Shown piece after piece: positions 9,968 through 22,488 of a stretch of DNA of 64,000 nucleotides. Source of the stretch: Pomphorhynchus laevis (lineage: Eukaryota > Acanthocephala > Palaeacanthocephala > Echinorhynchida > Pomphorhynchidae). A program made the position numbers and the translations under genes. Numbering within the stretch: the stretch's first letter is position 1; every line of letters begins with the position of its first letter. The stretch is taken from positions 1-64,000 of the forward strand of contig WNNJ02000599.1 in NCBI GenBank assembly GCA_012934845.2, read 5' to 3'. The notes beneath the pieces were generated by a model. That model was not told the origin of the DNA, did no database searches, and was given only the letters and a program-made list of their open reading frames with translations.

Positions 9968-10695
9968 GTCCGAGGTACTTTAACCGGTCTGTTCGTCTCA
10001 GGTCAAAGCCATTAATATTGATGGTGCCACTTTCATGTGGGTCTGTTGTGAGGTATTCGGTCTTGTCTATATTAAGTCGTAGTCCGTATTATGCGAGTCG
10101 GTTATTCCATACAGTAGTTGATTCCTCTAGGTCCTTTTTGTTGTCCACCGCCAGCCAGACATCGTCAGCGTAAAGAATGGTATATGGAATCGACTTTTGG
10201 ATATCACGCGTTATAGCGTTCATAACTGTGTTGAATGATGCCGGTGAGAGAGCACTTCCTTGATGACCCCCACTGATATTTAAAATGGCTGTGACATTCC
10301 AGCTACGCTTAGAACCCGACTTTCGGTATTCTCGTAGAGCAGCATCACCCATCGGATTAGATGTTCCGGGACTTGATGCTGACGCAGCGCATACCATATT
10401 AATTCATGTGGTACACGATCAAAAGCCTTTTCCAAATCCAAGAATACAACGTGGAGCGGCTGATTTTTCTCCAAGTGGTTTTCTAGGAGCAGTCGTGCTG
10501 CGTGGATAGCGTCAGTGCTGCCACAGTTTTTTACGAATCTTGTTTGGTTTACGGTGATATCAACAATGTCACGGATACGCTTATCTAGAATTCGTTCAAA
10601 TATTTTCATCGTTTGCGAGAGCAGTCGAATTGGACGGGGACTTGAGCAGTCCGATGCGTTCCCCTTCTTTATACACTATTATAATCGTGTATAAT
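9968..10695 (-). mobile_element. RTE-clade LINE fragment (RT domain)
   Basis: Minus-strand translation gives PRPIRLLSQTMKIFERILDKRIRDIV, QTRFVKNCGSTDAIHAARLLLENH, VVFLDLEKAFDRVPHELIWYALRQH, a GHQGSALSP motif, LYADDVWLA (catalytic ADD) and TEYLTTDP...KYLG. This is the RT of RTE/BovB-type LINEs. Frame changes split it into two main pieces (10609-10280 and 10397-10089), and an in-frame stop follows NNRLA. Both ends are truncated, with no nuclease and no 3' tail. Confidence 0.85.
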
Positions 10696-10877
10696 ATATA
10701 ATATATATAGCAAATATAGAAAATATCTTTTTCTATATTTTCTATATATAATTTTATATAGAAAATTCTTTTGAATTTTCTTTGACAGGAAACCGGAATC
10801 TGCCAGGTAAATAGAATGAACAATTGCATACACGAGCGAGTATCATCATTTGTTTGCTACGCCCCCTGAGTATTCTT
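10696..10877. other. AT-rich hairpin spacer between LINE fragments
   Basis: Contains a short inverted repeat built from AGAAAATATC/TTTTCTATAT-type arms around 10715-10760. No coding potential seen. Confidence 0.4.
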
Positions 10878-12402
10878 ATATTTGTTAGTGAGCACACTAT
10901 ATCCTGCGAAGGCATCCAACAGGGTGATTCACTGGGCACAGTGCTTTTCTGCCTGGCAGTTAACGTTTTAACACACAGTCTAGAGTCTTGCATCAATATT
11001 TAGTACTTGGATGACTGCGTTCTGGTCGGTATTGCAGCCACCATCTTCTCAGATATCCGGAAAATTCAGGCAGCTGGGCTTGAAATCGGATTGGAGCTAA
11101 ATTCCGAAAAATGTGAGGTAATCACAGACAACCCAGATCTCAGCCGAGACATAATATGCCAACTATCTGGGTGCCAGACAGTTTCGCTTAAAGACGCTAC
11201 GCTATTGGGGCTCCTCTGAGGCCAGGCTAATATTGATGGAGCTATGTGTAAAGCCGTAAACGAGCTTCATAACACAGGACAAAGACTTATCGATTAAAGT
11301 ACTCATGACACTTTTCAACTTCTACAAAGCTCGCTCTGCCTTCCGAAAATAGCTTTCCTCCTTAGATGTTCCCCTGCTTGGTGGGGGGGGCAAGGAACTA
11401 CACTCATTTGACGCAGAAGTCCGCAATCTACTGAGCATTGTACTGAATGTGGCACTTCCTGATGATGCGTGGCGGCAGACTACCTTGCTGATCAGACTAA
11501 AAGGTCTTGGTGTCTGACAAGTGCTAGAAGTCGTAATACCTATATTCGGCTCTTCCGTATGCTTAGCAAGACAGCTAACCAAGAGACTGCTTAGAAACAG
11601 CCCGTCACTTCATCCACTCTTACCAGACCCAGACTTTGGAAAAGCTTCATGTCAATGGCACTATGAATTTTAGACAACCATCCCATCGGAGCTAACCCTT
11701 CAAAAACGATGGATGTGGGACTATTATGATGCGTGCCATCTAAAGCTTTTCGACAAAGTAACTAGTCCCGAATTTCGTGCTCGCCTCATTGCTACCGTTT
11801 CAATATGGTCCGAGGCTTTTCTTGAAGAATTACCGATAGCTTCCGTTGGCACCCGGCTTGATGACCAATCATTGTCCACCGCAGTTGCACTCAGACTTGG
11901 CGTTCAATGTGTTCAACCACGTCGGTGTATATGCGGAGAAGCGGTCCGGAAAAACAGCGCCCATACGCTAGACTGCCACAAAACAAAAGGCTGAAATTCA
12001 CGCCATTCAACGGTCAATGAAATTGTGAGAATAACTTGTCGCTACGCAGGAATTCCATCCCGACTGGAACCTGTCGGTTTGACTAGAGACGACGGCGAGC
12101 GGCCCGACGGAGCTTCGTTACTGCCGTGGGAGGCGTAGCGAGTGCTTGCTTGTGACTTTATATACCCAAACACGCTTGCAACCAGTCACATTGCGCGCAC
12201 AGTACATTCTGCAAGTTCCGTTGTTGATCATGCTGAACTTGTGAAGCGTACCAAATATAGCGGCTTAGTTGGCACCAGCGCATCGGCTTTGTTGCAGCTT
12301 CTGGGAAAAATTTACTCACAAGCAATGAGTTCCCTCATGCATCGAATTAGCGCTGCGGTGCAACGAGGAAACGCGGCTTGTTTTGCAGAGTCGGCAGGAT
12401 AA
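10878..12402 (+). mobile_element. RLE-type LINE fragment, family 2
   Basis: Starts inside the RT with CEGIQQGDSLG (motif B) and YLDDCVLVG (motif C), and ends in an R2-like C-terminal part: a Cys/His finger CICGEAVRKN...HTLDCH, then RPDG...LACDFIYPNTLATSHI and AVQRGNAACFAES. These are hallmarks of LINEs with a restriction-like endonuclease (R2/NeSL/Utopia group). Several stops and frame changes break it (open pieces 11007-11219, 11713-11994, 12142-12402). It stops shortly after the last codon at 12402. Confidence 0.75.
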
Positions 12403-14060
12403 CCATCACTATATTTTTAATGAATTAAAGTTAACTTATTTGACCGAAAATAAAATTATACGTTACATCAACTTTGACTTATTGAAAAGAAACAAATCAG
12501 GATAGATTTTATAATTGTTTTCTGATTATTTTAGCAGTATGGTAATCTTAAGAAAATTTAGATGTCAAAATTTATGTCATATCAACATAAATATGTTGAG
12601 TTGTATTTTATTCTTACCCAATCGTATTTGTGATGGGAATTTAAAAAATAACTTACTTGAAATAAAAACTAACTAACTAATTAACTATCCAGAGTTAATA
12701 AATTGATCCACTACAGTATTTAAAGTTTATGTAGCCAAAAAATGCGTGTGTATTGTGCTATCATTGTTGCATAAGACGCTTCTCAAATTGGCGTTGCTTA
12801 AAACGTTCCAGGGCCTTGAACTTATTCCTTATAGATTTAAATTATTCAAAAAGCATGATTACCGAATCATTTGTAAAATTAACTTTTATTATTAATCATT
12901 AATAATATTAATAGCTTATTAATAATTATTAATAATTATTAATTAATTGATTACATTTTAAAAGTTGACAAAATTTAAAATTTACAAAATTAATAATATT
13001 TAATTTATAAATTAAATTGATAATTTATTTCAAACATTAATTACTTTTGATAAAAATCATTTACCCTCAACATTTTGAAAAGATCTATCTATCTTGGTTA
13101 AAAATCCTACATTTTAAAAATAGAGAGGACCGCTCTAAACGACAAATAAATATTAAACATTCATTTAAAAATAATAATGTTTATTTTGAATTATTAATTA
13201 TTAAGTATCTAAATTGTGTTACAAACAAGCACATTTAGAAAACATGAAGATACATATTTTTCATTTATAAAAACTAAAACAATAATATTAAATTGTTTCT
13301 GTAATTATTTCTATAATTTGCTATTTCAAATTTATGACAATTTGAAATAGCAAATTTAAATTTTTATTACGGATTTAAAATATACAGATGATATACCTGA
13401 CTATAATCATTTTTCTAATCGTACCGCTGCTTATAACCTTAAAGTTATGTGGAATTAAGGGACTGAGTGCATCCTCACAAGATTTTCTTCAGCAAATCCC
13501 CAAAAAATCATTGAGCAATTATATATATATCTAATATCATATAGTCTAGTAGACTATAATGGGAAGATAGATTCTTTATGGAAGATAACCTGTTGGTATC
13601 TACCATAACAAAGCGTTCATCTACAAATTCATTTATTTAAAGTTTAATATATTTTTTATCGATTAAGCAAATGATTAATTCAAAAAATTAATAACAATTA
13701 AATTAATAAAAAAATATTACAAAATTACTTGAATAAATCACATTGATTTAGTTTTGAATACTAAATCAAATTCTACATTTGCGTAAGTTTTCCCGAAATC
13801 TAGATCATATAATAATAAGGAATTTCTTAAATAACGGATCATATATATTACATTTTCATTATGCATTCCGAAATGCAGCTTCAAAGTAATTTGACGCTTT
13901 GTTGTTCACAAGCAATAGCAAAGTACCGATGTTTGTAATAACAAAACGAAAAATTTAAAACAAGTGGTCAGATTTTGAAAGTAAAATAACGTTTAAATGA
14001 AAAGTTGCAGCAGTTATAGCTGTAATGGCGCTGGCAATAATGAATACAATAAAGTAATTA
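12403..14060. other. AT-rich intergenic stretch
   Basis: Low-complexity A/T sequence with TTAATAAT runs around 12880-13030 and a short inverted repeat of TTTGAAATAGCAAATTT type near 13320-13350. No credible coding region, RNA gene or element ends recognised. Confidence 0.5.
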
Positions 14061-14067
14061 AATATTA

Positions 14068-14214
14068 ATGAATACGTTCTCTTATTCTGACGAGAGTCAT
14101 TCTCTGTCCAATCTACAGATTAATGATAATGTTGAACTCGATAACAATCCAGCCTTATTCCTGGCAAATCAAAGATTCCACATCGGAAATCGAGGCAATT
14201 ACAATAGTGGCAAA
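14068..14214 (+). CDS. Possible host first coding exon (49 codons)
   Basis: ATG at 14068 opens 49 codons (MNTFSYSDESHSLSNLQIND...NYNSGK) ending exactly at a strong splice donor GTAAGT (14215-14220), phase 0. Composition is less AT-biased than the surrounding DNA, and the peptide is polar and non-repetitive, as a real exon would be. No partner exon was found in the window and the product is not recognised. It could be an isolated chance frame. Confidence 0.3.
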
Positions 14215-14621
14215 GTAAGTTTATAAACATCCGAAATATTAAAGATATGAATCTTAATATATTTTCCAATATTTGTTGCTAAATTCATAAATTTATTAAA
14301 TTTATTTCTTTTGTATAAAATAAATTACACAGAAATCAAAAATGTATCTGAAGCAAAAATCGATTAAAAAATTGTGTTAACTATTTTTAAGAGATGTCCT
14401 ATAAACAGCACATTTTTATACTATTGTAGTCACACTATTTGTTGATTTTTATCCAATTATACAGTCGATATGCTTTTATATTGTACAGGAGGTTTAAGCA
14501 TCGAGAAGAATGATAAAACAAATCCATCGTGTTCAAATAACTATGAATATGTACACTTTCTCTTATCAGTCGTCTAGATAGGCTGTCTTCATTTTCCAAG
14601 ACAATGGAACTGTAAAAAATC

Positions 14622-14790
14622 AGGTTCGTTGTTATAATTCAGACAATGATTGATTAATGCTGATGAATATCAGCTGTTTGCATCCAGTAGTGGGAGAGAT
14701 CTAACACTGATGAGTCATTGTGATGACGAAACGGCATTCGTCATTCTTTCGCGTCTGGCTTACATGTTTTACAAAAAAAATTATTTAAAT
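14622..14790 (+). repeat. Hammerhead-core repeat, single arm
   Basis: The segment from about 14681 (CATCCAGTAGTGGGAG) to 14773 (ACATGTTTTACAA) matches one arm of the inverted element at 18339-18797. The preceding 58 bp (14622-14679) recur at 15441-15501 without the ribozyme part. So this is a composite of two repeat types. Confidence 0.6.
14707..14742 (+). ncRNA. Hammerhead catalytic core (incomplete stem I)
   Basis: CTGATGA, stem II GTCA-TTGTGA-TGAC, GAAA, stem III ACG-GCATT-CGT and a GTC cleavage triplet at 14740-14742 all fit the consensus. The flanks do not pair into a convincing stem I, so cleavage by this copy alone is doubtful. Confidence 0.5.
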
Positions 14791-15719
14791 TTTTATTTAG
14801 CATTATTTTTAATTTATAAATAATTTAAAATACTCAGACTCAGTTAACTGATCTGATTTATAATTGTTATATTATGGTTGATGTCAAAATTGAATTTTGT
14901 TTAGTAACTGCCATGTTCATTAATTAAATGTCAATAAGAACAAATATTAACAACAACAATTTCTTGACAAGAAAAAAATCCATATGAATCCATATTCAAA
15001 TGACGATTATTTGACCTTTCTAAACCTCAAGTTATTGACGATATTGATGTTGTTAAAAGTGAGTTTTCGTATTTTGTACTATATATAAATTAAAAATAAA
15101 TACTTTTATTGATCAGGGCGTTTAAACATCGAGATGAATAATAAAATAAATTAATTTTAAATAAAATAAATCAAAAATGTTCGACTATTGAAATAGTCCT
15201 TTTCAAAAGTTATTTTTACTCTTATTTTATTGCATCTTAAACATCAAGAGGAATAATAAAATAATAAGTTATTGCTCACAAATTTTATTTTTCTATTCCT
15301 CTCGATGTTTAAACGCCCTGAACAATTGAAGAGCACATCGAACGTATCATTGGACATTATTTTTAAATATTTTTCGCTTAGTTTAAATTTATTTTTAAAA
15401 AGATTTTGTTGATTTATATTTTGTAAATTAATATTTTAATCAGGTTCGTTGTTATAATTCAGACAATGATTGATTAATGCTGATGAAGTATCAGCTGTTT
15501 GTGAGGAATAATTAGATAATAAATTATTGTTCACAAATTTTCGACTCTGCAATAGTCATTCTCAAGTCTTATGTTATCTTTAAAAAGCATAACACTTAAG
15601 TAGGATTATTACAATAGTCGAAAATGAATTAACAATAATTTTCTTTTTCTATTTATCTCGATGTTTAAACGCCCTGAACAATTGATGAGCACATCGAACG
15701 TATCATGGGAAAATACTTT

Positions 15720-17320
15720 AATCTTAAAATTTTTCAAAATTCAGATTATACGGAAGAATTTTCTAAATTCAATTTTTATGATTTGATTAATAAATAAAAT
15801 TAGTAAAAGTTATTTTATTAAAATATTTCAAAGTATTAAAATAAGGATGAGAAATAACAAACTGTAATGTCATCAAGGTTTCGACTCCTACTCTTCAACT
15901 CAAGATAACAGATGTGTCACCTACATAATAATGTATTTATAATGATGATATTTGACTAGTATTCCATTCTAATAGAAAGTATATTATTTACTATCTAACC
16001 ATAAAAATCCCCTGCACTAATTCACTCAGCAATACAGTAAACTATAAACTTAAATTGTTAACTGTTTAGATATCGGTCAGATTGAAAGTTGTATTCGAGA
16101 TAAGATTCGTGATCAAATGCGTAATTTAACGTATTAAATTATTAATACAGTAATATTAAAGATGAATCCAATTTTATTGTTCCCAAAAACAGTCACCATA
16201 TATCGCTATATATGGTCTCGTTGTCCAAGTCACTTATCTGTTAAATATAAGAAAATGTACGGACAAACATACTTTGTGTTATAAAATACTCTGTTATAAC
16301 AAACTCTGTGTTATAATATATTATTCAATGATAATTTCGATGTGATCTTAAATTGTTCAGACGTTTAAACATCAAGAGGGATAATAAAATATAAAATTAT
16401 TGTTCACAATTTTTCGACTATTGAAATAGTCTTTTTCAGGTGTTATAATCTCAGCATTGAGTTTTGTATAAACTCAATGGTAGAACTTTTGGTAAAATAT
16501 AAATTAATAAAATCATAAAATAAATCTTTTCTCTGACGACTAGTATCATAATATCGTGACACAATAAAAGTATGCGCTTCGATTAACAAATATACAATTA
16601 AATTTATAGACTGTACAATTAAATGAATTTATAGATATTCAAATAACAAAAATAAAATTAGACTTTTAATTATCACTTTTAGCGTCGATAAAATAAAAAT
16701 TAAAATTAAAAAATTGAAATTGAAAATCGTTTTGTTTTCGTTTTCTGGAAATATTTGTTGCTAAATTTGTAACAAACGTAAAAATAATAATTCAGGATTG
16801 GCAAAAAATGGATATATAAGTATGAATGAAATTCATGAATTCAAACAAATAAATGATTATTTAAGTTTAGAATGAAATTGCTTCGAGAATCAAAAGTAAT
16901 TTTCTTATTCAAATTAGCTATTCTTAATTTAGTTACATCCATATGCTATTTTTATAAATGCATAATCCACTAGAATATTTAAATGCTAAATATCAGTGTT
17001 AAAATGCATAGGAACACCAAAATTATTCTCGGTGATACCTGCAAAAGTATTTTGTTGCTTAAATAAAACGTTTTATATTGCCTAAAGAAATAAAAATATA
17101 ATTCGTGGAATTTATTGATATTGATACTTCATGTTTAATTAGATACCTAATTAAATAATTTTATTATTCTATTAAATTATTATTGATATTGCATATAATA
17201 TAAAATATTGCATATTTAATATATGAATATGCAATATTATATACGAATATCTAATCATTTTTAATATAAAATTCCGGATGTTATCATCAAGTCATCAAAT
17301 CTCAAAATACATTACAGTAT
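15720..17320. other. AT-rich intergenic stretch
   Basis: Apart from the dispersed repeat near 16354-16440 I see only low-complexity A/T sequence; no open frame of note and no splice-bounded exon. Confidence 0.4.
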
Positions 17321-17324
17321 GGTC

Positions 17325-17567
17325 GGTAACACTCAAAGAGTAACCCGCCGTTTTTAGGTAGAATATTTTGTATAATATTTTGTAGGCGATTTTAAAGTTT
17401 ATGTTACCAAAAATTTTACAAATTTTCAGAAAAAAATCAAAATTTTTGATTTTTTTTTGTCTGAAGAAGGTCGCTAGGAGCGACTGAAAATTTGTAAAAA
17501 ATTTCAAATAAATTCCCTACCTTGCAATTCTTCAACAAATATGAGCGGGAATTTTTACCAACACTAA
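17325..17567. repeat. Repeat with hammerhead-like hairpin and shared terminus
   Basis: A 16-bp inverted repeat (17414-17429 with 17484-17499) encloses CTGAAGAAG followed by hairpin GTCGC-TAGGA-GCGAC and GAAA (17461-17489), which resembles the motif at the PLE unit ends. The segment 17511-17567 (CCCTACCTTGCAATTC...GGGAATTTTTACCAAC) recurs at about 60010-60062, so it belongs to a dispersed family. Confidence 0.45.
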
Positions 17568-18073
17568 CGAAGATGTGTAAACTATAGTACAACTGACCTC
17601 ATCACTCAAGATTTTTGACATTTTATCTTTGAACCCTTATTTTATCGGCTATTTTAAAAGATTTTGTGTTACAACAATTAAACGAATTAAGTAATTTTTA
17701 TTCAAATTCGCCAGACTTAAATTAATCTTAAATATAAAGCCAGTAAAAACTTCTTCTACCCTATCTGTAAAATATATAAGCAAATAAGTTCATATTGAAA
17801 GTAGCAACAAAATCATAAGTTATAATCATTGATGAATGATTATATGATCAAGTGGTCGTCAATACAATCAAATCAGCTAACTGAGTCTACGTATTTAATA
17901 TAATTATAAAATAAACAAAACATAATAATGCTAAATCAAAATTTAATAATTAAATAATAAAATTAATAATTGTTTTTAGATTTTTTATAATTTAAATCAA
18001 GTTAAAATAAAAAATAAAATTTAAAATAAACGTCATTTTTATGAATTGACTAATAAATAACAGACGTTGTATC

Positions 18074-18214
18074 AGAATAAGAATTAGAGGTCATCAGGAG
18101 GAACTGCTATGCTATCAGGTTTCGGCCCCTAACTCCTCTACCCAACATAGCAGCGGGGCCAAATACATGCTAATGATGTATTTCCTCTGAAATAACTATC
18201 TAGTATCTTATTCT
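18074..18214 (-). ncRNA. Structured RNA in Naiad 3' tail
   Basis: Same 141-nt block as at 2737-2877, on the minus strand, with the outer stem, hairpin and both pseudoknot stems unchanged. Confidence 0.55.
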
Positions 18215-18402
18215 AATACAAAGTATATTATTTATTTTCCATCCATAAAAATTTGCCACTTAAGAGTTTAAATTTATTCTTTATATTATTGTGTTGATTT
18301 ATGTATTTTACTATTTTCTGCTTGATGTTATTTTTATATAAGGAGAGTGAGACCATTCCGCGTGAATTTCTTGTAAAACATGTAAGCAAGACGCGAAAGA
18401 AT

Positions 18403-18438
18403 GACGAATGCCGTTTCGTCATCACAATGACTCATCAG
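18403..18438 (-). ncRNA. Hammerhead core, left arm
   Basis: Minus-strand CTGATGA, GTCA-TTGTGA-TGAC, GAAA, ACG-GCATT-CGT and GTC, identical to the core at 14707-14742. Stem I is not evident. Confidence 0.5.
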
Positions 18439-18729
18439 TGCCAGATCCCTCCCACTACTGAATGCATAGGAGGACTGGCAGACGGCAATCAATGAATGAA
18501 TCAATGTGAATGATGTACTAGAAAATTTTCTAGTAACATCATAGAGTACTAAATCAGTACTACAGCTTCACCAAAAAGGATCATTAGCAAAAGCACTGGC
18601 AAATATGATGTTATTAGAAAATTCTATCATGTTACTAGAAAATTTTCTAGTACATCATTCACATTGATTCATTCATTGATTGCCGTCTGCCAGTCCTCCT
18701 CTGCATCCAGTAGTGGGAGGGATCTGGCA

Positions 18730-18765
18730 CTGATGAGTCATTGTGATGACGAAACGGCATTCGTC
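18730..18765 (+). ncRNA. Hammerhead core, right arm
   Basis: Plus-strand copy of the same core, mirrored relative to the left arm. A transcript across the whole element would fold into one long hairpin, burying one core as antisense of the other. Confidence 0.5.
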
Positions 18766-19035
18766 ATTCTTTCGCGTCTGGCTTACATGTTTTACAAGTT
18801 ATTTTTATAGTAACTTAGTTTAAAGTATGCATGCATTAAATTATTTAAAATTTTTTGAAGAAAACCAAAAAATGAATGCTCATGAATGCTCATGCAAAAA
18901 TGTTTCTTGTAAATTTAAAATTTCTTGTAAATTAATTTCTAGTATTGCAATCGATGGTGTATTTTTTGATTGTGGCGTGTATCAATCGAGAAATAAAAAT
19001 AAAATTATTTATTTCATAAATATTCGACTATTATG

Positions 19036-19864
19036 ATAGTCTTTTGACGTGTAAACCTGAAAAGATTAAAATTAAAATACGCAAATCATTTCAAAATGAT
19101 TAAACTATGTACCAAAGCATTGGTATATAGCGTTGTACCAAAGCATTGGGGCATAGTGTAATGGTACATTAAATGTACCAAAAGCATGTGTGTATAGTGT
19201 AATTATTTATAATTACATTTGAAAATGAATATGAACATTTTAAAAAATGTAAATTTTAATTATTTAAAAAAAATAATTATAAATTTATTTTTATTTTGCA
19301 TTATTTTTTAATTTATAAATACGTATACTCAGTAAGCTGATCTGATTATCTATATATTGTAAATGTATGTTCATATTGCATGTGTAAATAATCAGATCAG
19401 ATAACTAAGTTCACATATTTTGAACTATATAGATAATTAAAAAATAATAAAAAAATATTTTAATCTTAAGATTTTCTATAAGTTAAATTTATATAAAGTA
19501 AAAAAATTTAAAATTCAATTGTTGTGAATAGGTTAATAGATAATAGATACTTAAACGATATCTATTTTAAAAATTAAAGATGAAAATTAAAATTAATTTA
19601 AAATTTGAGTAACACATATTTTAAATGCGAATGTACACGCAAACGATGAATTACATGGTAACATAATAACTTAATATTATAATATATGATTATTGTAAAA
19701 AAATACAAATATAATTTATATAATGAAAATTTATTATATCATATTATTATATTATAATATCACAATATTTAATGTATAATGTAGATAATCAGATCAGATT
19801 TCTGAGTCTACACATTTTGTACGCTATATAAAAATTAATTTATTTTAAAGGCAAAGAACAGTTA
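19036..19864. other. AT-rich stretch with small repeats
   Basis: Three imperfect ~33-bp repeats based on TACCAAAGCATTGG lie at about 19108-19203. Relics of the Naiad terminus (ACTCAGTAAGCTGATCTGATT) occur near 19330, inverted near 19390 and again near 19785. No coding signal. Confidence 0.45.
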
Positions 19865-20330
19865 CAAGTCAAGGCATGTCTGATGTTTCCTACAAAGGTT
19901 CAGCCGGTCAATCAAATAAAACCTGGTCCATAGCTGGGTCAATCAAGCACTCCATAATGCACACAGTGTTCCCTCGAATTGCTGCACTGAGACGTTGCCG
20001 AAGAAAAGATGTGGCGCGTGCTTCTCCAGTCGCTCTTTTGATGTCGTTTCCAATCATCTTGATGAAGAAAGCCGTATCTTCCCAAAAAACCCCAAAGTCT
20101 CAATGGCAATCGGCATGAAAAAGAATTGTTGATTATCTAATTCCCTATAGTTTTCACGCTTCCGGAGCTCTGCTGAATCAGCTACACTGCCACTGGACAC
20201 GACATCAAGTGCTTCATAATTTAATGTCGTGAATAATATCATGCGTGAATACTCTAGCACCAACGGTGCTAGAGTATTACCGTCTTTCTGAACTGAATGC
20301 AGAGACGGAGTGCAAAAGATCACTCGTCAA
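19865..20330 (-). mobile_element. RLE-type LINE C-terminal fragment
   Basis: Minus-strand frames give SGSVADSAELRKRENYRELDNQ...FMPIAIETLGFFGK, then in another frame an IGNDIKRATGEARAT and FLRQRLSAAIQ tail. These parallel the C-terminus of the 10.9-12.4 kb element (VVDHAELVKRTKYSGLV...AAVQRGN). At least one frame change separates the pieces. Confidence 0.6.
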
Positions 20331-22100
20331 TCCTAGTGCCAACAGCTGAAATGGGCCGCGTCCTCAGAAACGCCCCAGATTCATTTACAACTACGCCTAG
20401 CAACCGCGCATGACTCTTAGCCTTACCGTGCATGACTGTTAGTCTTTTATGTCATCGAAAGGGGGGAACTTCCTGGTCAACATATAAATAAAAAAGATTA
20501 ATAATTATAAATAATTATATAAGATTTTATATAATTTACCTAAAGTTAAAATTTAAAAAAAAACAATTTTTATAAATTGACTAATAAATAATTAACGATG
20601 TATTCAAATAAGGAATATCCCTATTCGAATAAGAACATTTGATAGATTAGATATATTTATTAATTTTTTAAGTGGCTCATGCAGACAGGCCGTTTATAAG
20701 TCCATTGAAATAAACAAAAATTTAAAAAATGATGTGATTGAAATCCATCCCACGTAGCCGACGTGGAAACAATGAAAAATTTGGATCTCATTGCTAGCTG
20801 AGTTGCAAAACCTGATTACTCGGAAGAAAGGGGTGAAACATGTTTTGAAACGTAGTGAGGTTACGCTGACAATTATTGGAAAGGGAATTCCAAATGAGAG
20901 GCATAAAAATGAGATAGGAACGGAGGCCAAACTTCTACTGATAACGAGGAATGTGAAGCAGGAACTGATTGTTTGAGCGAAGTAATATGGAGGACTATAA
21001 TATATTATATTATATTATAATTATTTTATATATTATATTATATAATTATAATATATCTAATATATTAAATAATAATTAATATTTTAATCTTAAGATTTTC
21101 TGTAATATAGATAATTAGATAATATTTAGATAATTTATAAAACGAATTTGACATATTGTACTAATGCATATTTGCAAATGTGTGTATCCGTTCACTTAAA
21201 TAGCAAAAGTTAAAAAATATAAAACTTAGATTCGGTAAGAACAGCCTTTATATAACCAGCAATAACTTTAGCAAATCGCAAAACATTATAATTGCAAGCA
21301 TTAATATGGAGTGCGCTCGAGCATTTGCTTTTAATACAGAATAATCTAATAAAAATATAAATAATAAAGCAAGTTTTTAATTATCAAAGAATGTTAATAG
21401 CTTAATCATAAAAAAATGCCAATACGATAATTATGGTGGTCTATCTGATCACTTAGAATCAAAGCATTCCTGTATCCAATATTATTTGAAACATTATCCT
21501 CAATATTGTTTTAGAAACAGCAAAATAATCAAATTAAATAAAAAAAGCTTACAAAATAATACATTTTTAATTTATCACAAAATCATTTAACCTTTCCACT
21601 GGATGACGGAAAGGTTGATAATTCTATTATCGTTTCCATAACGTTAAAGAATCCATATTATATATAACAAAAGAATATTCAAGCCTATAAGAATGTGTAA
21701 ATAAATATTTACAAGTAAATATTCATCAACAATAAAAGTATTTTATCTAAATGATCCTTGATAAGTGGAGCTTAAAAAGTTATGGATTCAATATCTCTTT
21801 TAAATAGAAAATTAAGGGTTATAAATTATGGGTTTATTAATGGCAATCGGTAATCATGTGTTATATTTATGAAAAATAAGATTTCACACAACCCAAATTT
21901 TGTATGCACGATGTTAATGGTTTGATATCTATAAACTAAGTGTATAAGTATTGTGTTCTAATTATCGCACCTAGCAATCAAATTTGTTGAAAACATAATT
22001 AATGCTGATTACGTTCGATTAATTTGCTATTTCAGTAATTGTTTTCGCTTTGTACAGTACGGAGCTTATTTCCTTTTATAAAGCCTAATTAGAGCATTAT
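20331..22100. other. Mostly AT-rich DNA, no recognised gene
   Basis: 20340-20480 and 20690-20980 are less AT-rich. The latter has a 61-codon frame (MLAELQNLITRKKGV...) that I do not recognise and that may be a LINE relic. The remainder is low-complexity, with TATATTA runs near 20996-21060. Confidence 0.35.
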
Positions 22101-22104
22101 TTTA

Positions 22105-22318
22105 CTTTAGATAATAAATAATATACTTTGTATTAGAATAAGATACTATATAATCAAATTTCATCAGTGGAAATATATCATCAACATGTATTTGTCCCCG
22201 CTGCTATGTTGGGTAGAGGAGTTAGGGGCCGAAACCTGATAGCATAGCAGTTCCTTCTGATGACCTCTTTTGTTTATTTTATAATTTTTTTAAATACATA
22301 GACCCAGTTAGCTGATTT
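22105..22318 (+). mobile_element. Naiad 3' tail fragment
   Basis: Begins at the last codons (GATAATAAATAATATAC) and includes most of the structured RNA block (22135 onward), with changes in the GGCCCC stem, then jumps to the terminal motif ACCCAGTTAGCTGATTT. Internally deleted, old copy. Confidence 0.65.
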
Positions 22319-22488
22319 ACTTTAAACATTATAGAGCGTTTTAATCATAATGTATCGACAATGATTGCCTTGACAATGGCATTACGTGAATATGGCTAGT
22401 TAGGATAAAACCTATATATTGTATTGAATTGTAAGCAATTTGCTATGAGATTAATTATTTTTAACTAAAAACATGAAATTTATTAAAG

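Larger units (their letters stand above)
14488..16440. repeat. Small dispersed repeat family with GTTTAAAC termini
   Basis: At least six related pieces share a terminus like CAGGGCGTTTAAACATCGAG followed by AATAATAAAAT, and a short hairpin GACTATT-GAA-ATAGTC: about 14490, 15113, 15236, 15295 (inverted), 15652 (inverted) and 16354, with a weaker relative near 18985-19055. Opposed pairs (15113/15325 and about 15510/15690) bound units of roughly 180-215 bp. No coding capacity. Probably a MITE-like non-autonomous family. Confidence 0.55.
18339..18797. mobile_element. 459-bp inverted-arm element with hammerhead cores
   Basis: Flanked by a 12-bp duplication GTTATTTTTATA (18327-18338 and 18798-18809) inside a Naiad copy. 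Its two arms (about 18370-18550 and 18600-18797) are near-perfect inverted copies of one repeat, each with a hammerhead core; the centre holds palindromes of the TACTAGAAAATTTTCTAGTA type. The left end has an extra ~30 bp (GGAGAGTGAGACCATTCC) that the right end lacks. No coding capacity. It may be a head-to-head pair of retrozyme-like units moved as one piece. Confidence 0.75.
17868..19035 (-). mobile_element. Naiad 3' fragment, split by an insertion
   Basis: On the minus strand this is the end of a Naiad element: 3' terminus at 17868, tail, structured RNA (18074-18214) and the C-terminal coding end (YKNNIKQKIVKYINQHN...KFLW). The coding part is interrupted at 18338 by a 459-bp element and resumes at 18810 with GTAACTTAGTTTAAAG. 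It fades out by about 19035. Older than copies A to E, judged by divergence. Confidence 0.75.
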
